Shown here in pieces: positions 58,487 to 64,000 of a stretch of DNA of 64,000 bases. The stretch covers positions 62,001 through 126,000 of the forward strand of contig NZ_JOCT01000003.1 in assembly GCF_000717875.1 (NCBI RefSeq), given 5' to 3'. This DNA comes from Streptomyces sp. NRRL S-455. Its GTDB lineage: Bacteria; Actinomycetota; Actinomycetes; Streptomycetales; Streptomycetaceae. Under the pieces are notes generated by a model that did not search any database, was not told the origin of the DNA, and saw only the letters and a program-made list of their open reading frames with translations. A program made the position numbers and the translations under genes. The first letter of the stretch is position 1. Each line of letters begins with the position of its first letter.

Positions 58487-60616
58487 TCAGCTCCGCAGAT
58501 CCACCAGCAGGGGCGGCGCGTGCTCGCCCTTCACATCGGTCAGCGACAGCACCGCGTGCCCGGCCGGCACCCCGTGCGCCAGCTCGGACGCGGACCAGCG
58601 CTCCCGCTCGACCTGCCGTACGGTCACCGCCCGCGCGGTCGCGTCCTTTCCGGTGATCACACGGCGCAGCATGTGCACGGCCTTGCCCGCGGGCGTCTCC
58701 GCGATGATCTGCCGGTCCGTGACGTCGCGGGCCTCGGTCCACTCCTTGCCCCACACCTCGGCGAAGTCCTGCCCGTCCCACGGGGTGAGCCCCGACAGGG
58801 CCATCCGGCAGCCGGTGGCGCCGAGCAGCGGACCGCGCAGCGGCCGGGCGACGTCGTCCAGCGTCCGCAGGGTGAGCACGACACCGGCGTTGCCGGACCG
58901 CAGCCGCTGGATGCCGCGGACCGCCTCGGGCGTCACCACACCGGTCGCGTCGTCGATCACCAGACAGGCGAACAGGGACCGGTCCTCACGCACCGCGACA
59001 CTCGCCGTGAACTGGGCGAGCACCAGCCGCGCCAGCATCCGGGAGGCGTCGGCGTGCCCGCGCTCGGGCAGGTCGATCCGCACCCGCACGGGGTGGTCGA
59101 GGGCCTTGAGAGTGAAGGGCCGGCCGGCCCCGGAGGTGTCGAAGAAGGAGGCGAAGGCCGGCCGGTCCAGCAGCGCCACGCGGTCGGCGAGCACCCCGCC
59201 GACGTCGCCGGGCTGGCCCATCTGCCGCTCGCGGGCGTCGAGTTCACGCAGCAGCGACTCCTGCCCGGCGTCGTGCAGCCCCTGCCGCAGGGCGGCGAAC
59301 GGCTGCGGCGCCCCGTCCAGCAGCTGCCGCAGCTCCGGTACGGACGGAAAACGCCCGTGCACGGCCCGGAACGGCCCGAGCAGCTGGGCCAGAACGGTCG
59401 TCGAACGCCTGCTGTCGCTTCCCGGGTGCGGATCGGCGAGATCCCCGACGAGCGCCTCGGCGAGCACGGCCGCGGCCTCGTCCGGGTCGGTGGTCCCGCC
59501 GTACAGATCGAGGTCGTACTCGGACTCCTGGTTCCCGATCCGCACGACGACGTCGTACGCGTCGGCCGGCCCGATCCCCGCCCCGGCGCCCCCGACGACG
59601 ACCACGGCGGCGCGTCCGGCCAGGGCGTGCAGGCAGAGGGATTCGGCGATGGGCCGGACGACGGTGCCGGTCTTGCCGGAGCCGGCGGGGCCGACGGCCA
59701 CGAGCGAGGTGCCGAGCAGGTCGGGGCCGAGGGCGAGCCCCGCGCCGCGGTAGGCGTACGGGTTGCGGGCGTCGTCCACGGTGGTCCCGAGCCGTACCTG
59801 CCCGGTGAGCAGGTCGTGCCGGGCCAGCCGGGCCGGCAGGTCGCGCTCCCCCGAGGGGTGGAGGCAGGCGGCGGCACCGTCCTTGAGCACGGCACCGCTG
59901 AAGGTGGCGAGGCTGTGCCGTCCGGTGCGCACGCCCTGCCAGGCGCGCAGGATCCGGGCGTGGTCGACGTCCCGCATCAGCCCGGCGTGCGCCTCGACGG
60001 CGAGCCGCTCGGCGGCGTCGACGGCTCCCGCCGCCCGCAGCTCGTTCCACTGGGCCGGGTCGTCCTGGGGGTCCGGCTGCGCGGCCTGGGGCTCCGCCCG
60101 GCGGAAGCGGGGAGTGACGAAACGGCGCCACACCTCTCCCCAGCGGCCGAGCCTGGCCACCCCGACCATGATCCCCAGGGCGACGAGCAGCTCGTACCCC
60201 CGGTACACCATGAACGTGCCGGTCTCGCCGAGATCGCTGTCGCCGCCGCGCCAGGCGTCGGGGACGATCAGGTCGAACGGCACCCACCACCAGTTGCCGA
60301 GGTACCCGTTCTGCAGCAGCGACCAGATCAGCCATCCCACCAGGAAGGCGATCAGCGCACCGCTCAGCAGTTGCCGGGTGGGGATCTCGTCGGGCTCCTC
60401 CGCGGGCCGCGGCCGGTGCCCGAACCGCCACACGCCGGGCGCGGCGTCGGGGCGCGGCGCGCGCAGCCAGGTGAGGAAGGCCGACCCGTCCGGCGGTGGC
60501 GCCACCGGCGCCCGGGGAGGCACGGGAGGCATCGCGGGCACCTCCGGAGGTCCCGCCGGACGCGGCACGGGATGCGCGTGCGTACCCCTGGCCTCCTGCG
60601 TCCCGTCGCTGTCCAT
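58487..60616 (-). CDS. Membrane P-loop ATPase of the VirD4/TraG/FtsK-like group
   Basis: The 709-residue product starts with a Pro-rich cytoplasmic tail. Membrane segments follow near residues 75-100 (LLSGALIAFLVGWLIWSLLQ) and 140-160 (YELLVALGIMVGVARLG). The large ATPase domain has Walker A VGPAGSGKTGTVV (Lys315) and Walker B FACLVIDDATG, with LRTLDDVARPLRG after it. The layout is that of type IV coupling proteins, but no relaxase, pilus or other conjugation gene is near, and it lies among catabolic genes. ATG at 60616 has AGGGGG eight bases upstream. An ATG at 60652 is the alternative. A role in DNA or protein transport is possible but unproven. Confidence 0.75.
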   Translation of the reverse strand: MDSDGTQEARGTHAHPVPRPAGPPEVPAMPPVPPRAPVAPPPDGSAFLTWLRAPRPDAAPGVWRFGHRPRPAEEPDEIPTRQLLSGALIAFLVGWLIWSLLQNGYLGNWWWVPFDLIVPDAWRGGDSDLGETGTFMVYRGYELLVALGIMVGVARLGRWGEVWRRFVTPRFRRAEPQAAQPDPQDDPAQWNELRAAGAVDAAERLAVEAHAGLMRDVDHARILRAWQGVRTGRHSLATFSGAVLKDGAAACLHPSGERDLPARLARHDLLTGQVRLGTTVDDARNPYAYRGAGLALGPDLLGTSLVAVGPAGSGKTGTVVRPIAESLCLHALAGRAAVVVVGGAGAGIGPADAYDVVVRIGNQESEYDLDLYGGTTDPDEAAAVLAEALVGDLADPHPGSDSRRSTTVLAQLLGPFRAVHGRFPSVPELRQLLDGAPQPFAALRQGLHDAGQESLLRELDARERQMGQPGDVGGVLADRVALLDRPAFASFFDTSGAGRPFTLKALDHPVRVRIDLPERGHADASRMLARLVLAQFTASVAVREDRSLFACLVIDDATGVVTPEAVRGIQRLRSGNAGVVLTLRTLDDVARPLRGPLLGATGCRMALSGLTPWDGQDFAEVWGKEWTEARDVTDRQIIAETPAGKAVHMLRRVITGKDATARAVTVRQVERERWSASELAHGVPAGHAVLSLTDVKGEHAPPLLVDLRS

Positions 60617-60869
60617 CGCCCTTGCCCCCTGACCAGCCGCTCCGTCCACCATCAGCGAGCCAATCTAACGCCCTCTCCTGGGGAGTTCACCGCTTACACG
60701 GCCGGGTCGTGGGCAGCAGCCCCACGAGACCGCCATGTCCACCCCGGACAAGCCGCGCGGCCGACAACGCCCACATGGAGCATGCCCGCCCCCCTTCCCC
60801 CGCCCTAGCCTGCGAGAAAAGAAGCCAGGCGTTCGTTCGTCACCATCCGCACCACCCCAGGAGCCCCGC

Positions 60870-62204
60870 ATGACCGCACTTCCGCAGGAGCGTCGCGTCG
60901 TCACCGCCATTCCCGGTCCGAAGTCGCAGGAACTGCAGGCCCGCCGTACCGCCGCCGTCGCCCAGGGTGTGGGGTCCGTGCTGCCGGTGTTCACGGCGCG
61001 TGCCGGTGGCGGGATCATCGAGGACGTCGACGGGAACCGGCTCATCGACTTCGGGTCGGGCATCGCCGTGACCTCCGTCGGTGCCTCCGCCGAGGCCGTC
61101 GTCCGGCGGGCGTCGGCGCAGCTGGCCGACTTCACCCACACCTGTTTCATGGTCACGCCGTACGAGGGGTACGTCGAGGTCGCCGAGGCGCTCGCCGAGC
61201 TGACCCCGGGTGACCACGCCAAGAAGAGCGCGCTGTTCAACTCGGGTGCCGAGGCCGTCGAGAACGCGGTGAAGATCGCGCGGGCGTACACCAAGCGGCA
61301 GGCCGTCGTGGTGTTCGACCACGGCTACCACGGGCGCACCAACCTGACGATGGCGCTGACCGCGAAGAACATGCCGTACAAGCACGGCTTCGGTCCGTTC
61401 GCGCCCGAGGTGTACCGCGTGCCGGTGGCGTACGGCTACCGCTGGCCGACCGGCGCCGAGAACGCGGGTCCGGAGGCCGCCGCGCAGGCCATCGACCAGA
61501 TCAGCAAGCAGGTCGGCGCGGAGAACGTCGCCGCGGTCATCATCGAGCCGGTGCTCGGCGAGGGCGGTTTCATCGAGCCGGCCAAGGGCTTCCTGCCGGC
61601 CATCCGCCAGTTCGCCGCCGACCACGGCATCGTCTTCGTCGCCGACGAGATCCAGTCCGGCTTCTGCCGTACGGGGCAGTGGTTCGCGTGTGAGGACGAG
61701 GGGATCGTCCCCGATCTGATCACGACCGCCAAGGGCATCGCCGGTGGTCTGCCGCTCGCCGCCGTCACCGGGCGGGCCGAGATCATGGACGCGGCGCACG
61801 CCGGCGGTCTGGGCGGCACCTACGGCGGCAACCCGGTCGCCTGCGCCGGCGCGCTGGGGTCGATCGAGACGATGAAGGAGCTCGACCTCAACGGCAAGGC
61901 CAAGAACATCGAGGCCGTCATGAAGGCGCGCCTGACCGCTATGCAGGACAAGTTCGACATCATCGGCGACGTCCGCGGGCGCGGCGCGATGATCGCCATC
62001 GAGCTGGTCAAGGACCGCACGACGAAGGAGCCGAACCCGGAGGCGACCGCCGCGCTCGCCAAGGCCTGCCACGCCGAGGGCCTGCTGGTCCTGACCTGTG
62101 GCACCTACGGCAACGTGCTCCGCTTCCTGCCTCCGCTGGTGATCGGCGAGGACCTGCTGAACGAGGGCCTCGACATCATCGAGGAGGCATTCGCGCGCAT
62201 TTGA
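60870..62204 (+). CDS. gabT: 4-aminobutyrate aminotransferase-type class III transaminase
   Basis: This PLP enzyme transfers the amino group of GABA (or a related omega-amino acid) to 2-oxoglutarate. The 444-residue product has KSALFNSGAEAVENAVKIAR (phosphate-binding and substrate region), the FDHGYHGRTNLTMAL motif, FVADEIQSGFCRTG with the PLP-contacting Asp, and TTAKGIAGGLPLAAVTG with the Schiff-base Lys288. ATG at 60870 has AGGAG six bases upstream. The gene is divergent from the TraG-like gene. With the nearby aldehyde dehydrogenase it could form a GABA-to-succinate route. Confidence 0.92.
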   Translation: MTALPQERRVVTAIPGPKSQELQARRTAAVAQGVGSVLPVFTARAGGGIIEDVDGNRLIDFGSGIAVTSVGASAEAVVRRASAQLADFTHTCFMVTPYEGYVEVAEALAELTPGDHAKKSALFNSGAEAVENAVKIARAYTKRQAVVVFDHGYHGRTNLTMALTAKNMPYKHGFGPFAPEVYRVPVAYGYRWPTGAENAGPEAAAQAIDQISKQVGAENVAAVIIEPVLGEGGFIEPAKGFLPAIRQFAADHGIVFVADEIQSGFCRTGQWFACEDEGIVPDLITTAKGIAGGLPLAAVTGRAEIMDAAHAGGLGGTYGGNPVACAGALGSIETMKELDLNGKAKNIEAVMKARLTAMQDKFDIIGDVRGRGAMIAIELVKDRTTKEPNPEATAALAKACHAEGLLVLTCGTYGNVLRFLPPLVIGEDLLNEGLDIIEEAFARI

Positions 62205-62615
62205 CGCCGCTGCCGCGCGCGAGCGGCAGAGCGTGTGAAGAAGGTGTGCGAGGTGGATGACAGGGGGCCCTGCGGCCTGTCCTCGGCGCATCCCCTGTCG
62301 TAGGTTCTACCCAGATGAGAGATACACCCCGCCCACAGGGGACTGTGGGTGACACCAGGCCGGGGCCTCCCCAGCTTCGACCTGGTCGTGCCCTCGCGCA
62401 CACCGGAGCCTGAAGGGCTCTGGATCTCCTCACCGATCGGACGGTCGCCCGCCCCAAACCCCCCGGGGCGCGCGACGTTCCGGTCCTTTCGGCCGCCTCG
62501 GAACCTCCCCCCTGTTCCGGGGCGGCCGGCCTCCTTCTTCCTTCTCTTCGGGCGACCGCGCGGGACCGGCCGTCGCGCACCAGGGGATCTCCGCGCCCGT
62601 GCCAAGCTGTGTCCC
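62205..62615. other. Intergenic region with a weak hairpin after gabT
   Basis: A seven-base-pair hairpin (CTGCCGC at 62210-62216 with GCGGCAG at 62223-62229) directly follows the gabT stop and may terminate it. The remaining 385 or so bases up to the PAP2 gene contain no open frame with a ribosome binding site and no clear promoter. An in-frame extension of the PAP2 gene back to 62349 lacks conservation-like features. Confidence 0.45.
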
Positions 62616-63308
62616 ATGCCGAACTCCGGGAACCAGGATCTCGCCGACTCCACCGAGCAGGACGGAAGAGCGTCGGCGTCCCCCACGTACCCGCGCCCCC
62701 TGGCCCTCCTGGTCGGCCTCCCGGCCCTCCTCTTCGCCCTGATCACCTGGCAGGTGGTCGTGGACGGTCCGCTCGTGGCGGCCGACGAGCGCCTCAGCCG
62801 CGTCCTGATCGAGCCCGATCGCTTCTCGGAACTCCTCGCCGACCTCGGCAACGTCCAGGTCGCCGTCCCGGTCCTCGCCGTCGCCCTCGGACACGTCGCG
62901 CTGCGGACCCGGCGTACGGCCCGCTGGTGGCTGCCCGTCGCCGCCGCGATCCTCCTCATCGCCCTGGTTCCGGCGCTGGTCATCCCGCTGAAGGACCTCA
63001 CGGACCGCCCGGGAACTCCGGCCGTCCCGCCGGGCACCGGCTACTACCCCTCGGGCCACACCGCCACGGCCGCCGTCGCCTACGGCTGCGCGACCCTGCT
63101 CCTGCTCCCCCTCCTCCGCACGGCACTGGCCCGCCGCGCCCTCGTCGCCGGCTGCACCGCCCTGGTGCTCGGCACGAGCTTCGGCCTGGTCCGCCGCGGC
63201 TACCACTGGCCGCTGGACGTGGTGGCCAGCTGGTGTCTGTGTGCGGTGCTGCTCTCCGCCCTGTGGCTGTTCCTCGTACGGACGACGGCCACCGCGCCAC
63301 CGAGGTAG
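62616..63308 (+). CDS. PAP2-family membrane phosphatase
   Basis: The 230-residue product has five or six membrane helices and the phosphatase motifs of the PAP2 family: KDLTDRP (a shortened KxxxxxxRP), YYPSGHTAT (PSGH) and RRGYHWPLDV, where His and Asp form the third motif. Such enzymes dephosphorylate lipid phosphates such as phosphatidic acid or undecaprenyl diphosphate at the outer membrane face. ATG at 62616 has no good ribosome binding site, so the start is uncertain. It ends four bases from the convergent next gene. Confidence 0.85.
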   Translation: MPNSGNQDLADSTEQDGRASASPTYPRPLALLVGLPALLFALITWQVVVDGPLVAADERLSRVLIEPDRFSELLADLGNVQVAVPVLAVALGHVALRTRRTARWWLPVAAAILLIALVPALVIPLKDLTDRPGTPAVPPGTGYYPSGHTATAAVAYGCATLLLLPLLRTALARRALVAGCTALVLGTSFGLVRRGYHWPLDVVASWCLCAVLLSALWLFLVRTTATAPPR

Positions 63309-63312
63309 CCGC

Positions 63313-63768
63313 CTAACGGTCGTTCTCCGTGGCCAGCCCTGCCGCCGCCTCGTGCATCGCCAGTTCCAGCAGGGCCGGGTCCGTCAGTGTGTCCGAACCG
63401 TCCGGGGGGACGAGCCAGCGGACGCCGCCGGGTGAGGAACGGCCGGGATACGGAACGACGATCCAGGTGCCGGGGCCCGCCGTGCGGATGCCCGTGCCGA
63501 GCCAGCGGGCCGCGGTGCCCGGCGGCACGAAGAACCCCATGCGCGCGTCGCCGAAGTCGACGAGCACGGGGCCCGGCCGGCCGAGGAAGCGGGTCAGCAC
63601 GTCGAGCGTGGCGTAGCCGAGTTCGCTGGGCAGGATGAGCACGTCCCAGGCGCTGCCGGCCGGCAGCAGCGTGACCCCGAGCGGGTCGCGTTCCCACTCC
63701 CGGCGGCAGGCCTCGGGATCGGGTGCGACGGATGCGAGCCACTCGATCGCCGTCTTCGCCCCTGTCAT
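63313..63768 (-). CDS. Small soluble protein of unknown function
   Basis: The 151-residue product (MTGAKTAIEWLASVAPDPEA at the start) has a compact alpha/beta pattern with strands such as AWDVLILPSELGYATLDVL and GPVLVDFGDARMGFFVPPG. It has no signal, membrane helix or recognisable motif. The layout recalls the N-terminal bifunctional primase/polymerase-like proteins common in Streptomyces, but I cannot confirm this. ATG at 63768 is preceded by AAGGGGG eight bases away. An in-frame ATG at 63840 has no such site. Confidence 0.65.
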   Translation of the reverse strand: MTGAKTAIEWLASVAPDPEACRREWERDPLGVTLLPAGSAWDVLILPSELGYATLDVLTRFLGRPGPVLVDFGDARMGFFVPPGTAARWLGTGIRTAGPGTWIVVPYPGRSSPGGVRWLVPPDGSDTLTDPALLELAMHEAAAGLATENDR

Positions 63769-63891
63769 GAGGAGGACCCCCTTCTTCTCTCTCGTCGACG
63801 CGGGCGCGTCACGAGGGAGAAGCAGGTCTCCCGGCGGCATTACGCGAGTTCGGACACCTCGTTGGAGTGAACCGGCTCACCCCCTGCTGGT

Positions 63892-64000
63892 TCAGCTGTC
63901 GAAGCCCAGCCCCAGCCGGTCCATCGTGCGCAGCCACAGGTTGCGGCGTCCGGCCCGGGCGTCCGCTCGGGCCAGGGACCACTTGGTCAGCGCGATGCCG
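63892..64000 (-). CDS. C-terminal end of an unidentified protein (partial)
   Basis: Only the last 35 residues are visible, ending LARADARAGRRNLWLRTMDR then LGLGFDS before a TGA. Codon use fits a real gene (GC-rich third positions). The fragment is too short to name. It is followed by about 120 bases before the small unknown gene. Confidence 0.55.
   Translation of the reverse strand, partial: GIALTKWSLARADARAGRRNLWLRTMDRLGLGFDS

Noticed and set aside
58487..60616. Integrative conjugative element
   Set aside because: Only one coupling-protein-like ATPase is present; there is no integrase, relaxase, att repeat or tRNA gene nearby.

Overview
The window is chromosomal DNA from a high-GC actinobacterium, almost certainly a Streptomyces. 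The evidence is the very high GC with third-position bias, frequent GTG starts, four-base ATGA/GTGA stop-start overlaps, an actinobacterial type VII (ESX) secretion locus, and the gene order ribF / truB-rbfA-ylxP-infB-ylxR-nusA-rimP / proS / ispG-rseP-dxr, which I recognise from memory as conserved in Streptomyces (the SCO57xx-SCO56xx segment of S. coelicolor). The species cannot be named from the sequence alone. I saw no rRNA, tRNA, CRISPR array, insertion sequence or phage gene.

Layout. (1) 1-7017: the end of an ESX type VII secretion locus, with eccB (partial, minus strand) and, divergently, eccE, an unknown partner gene and a very large Pro/Gln-rich EspI-like ParA/MinD ATPase. (2) 7276-13282: a five-gene peptide/nickel-type ABC importer read from its own promoter. 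(3) 13286-18331: ribF and a 1307-residue multidomain NTPase whose N-terminal trypsin-like domain has lost its catalytic Asp and Ser. (4) 18516-25580: the transcription/translation cluster rimP-nusA-ylxR-infB-ylxP-rbfA-truB (minus strand), with a strong hairpin after infB and a short array of overlapping micro-ORFs in the infB leader. (5) 25791-27772: a lipoprotein, a ferritin-like DUF4439-type protein and a phosphotransferase-fold protein that looks like a pseudokinase. (6) 28038-37428: proS, two GNAT acetyltransferases, the MEP-pathway genes ispG and dxr flanking the site-2 protease rseP, and a large acyl-CoA dehydrogenase, all on the minus strand.

(7) 37597-55005 is the accessory highlight: a compact sugar-utilisation locus that fits xyloglucan. 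It has a LacI-type repressor plus GH31 (plus strand), a seven-gene minus-strand operon (Tat-type lipoprotein binding protein, two permeases, secreted GH74, cytoplasmic GH42 and GH95, secreted GH12) and a divergent GH3. The palindrome TCGAAGCGCTTCGA occurs four times, only in the two control regions, and overlaps or flanks candidate promoters. Secreted endo-enzymes would cut the polymer, the ABC importer would take up oligosaccharides, and the cytoplasmic exo-enzymes would strip fucose/galactose/xylose/glucose. No transporter ATPase gene is present, which fits the shared ATPase MsiK used by many Streptomyces importers.

(8) 55103-64000: an aldehyde dehydrogenase, a PucR-type regulator, a VirD4/TraG-like membrane ATPase, gabT-type aminotransferase (probable GABA/amine catabolism), a PAP2 phosphatase, a small unknown protein and the 3' end of another gene.

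Three dispersed copies of a 29-base Streptomyces-type element sit at 3' ends of transcription units; one of them encodes the last residues of the importer ATPase.
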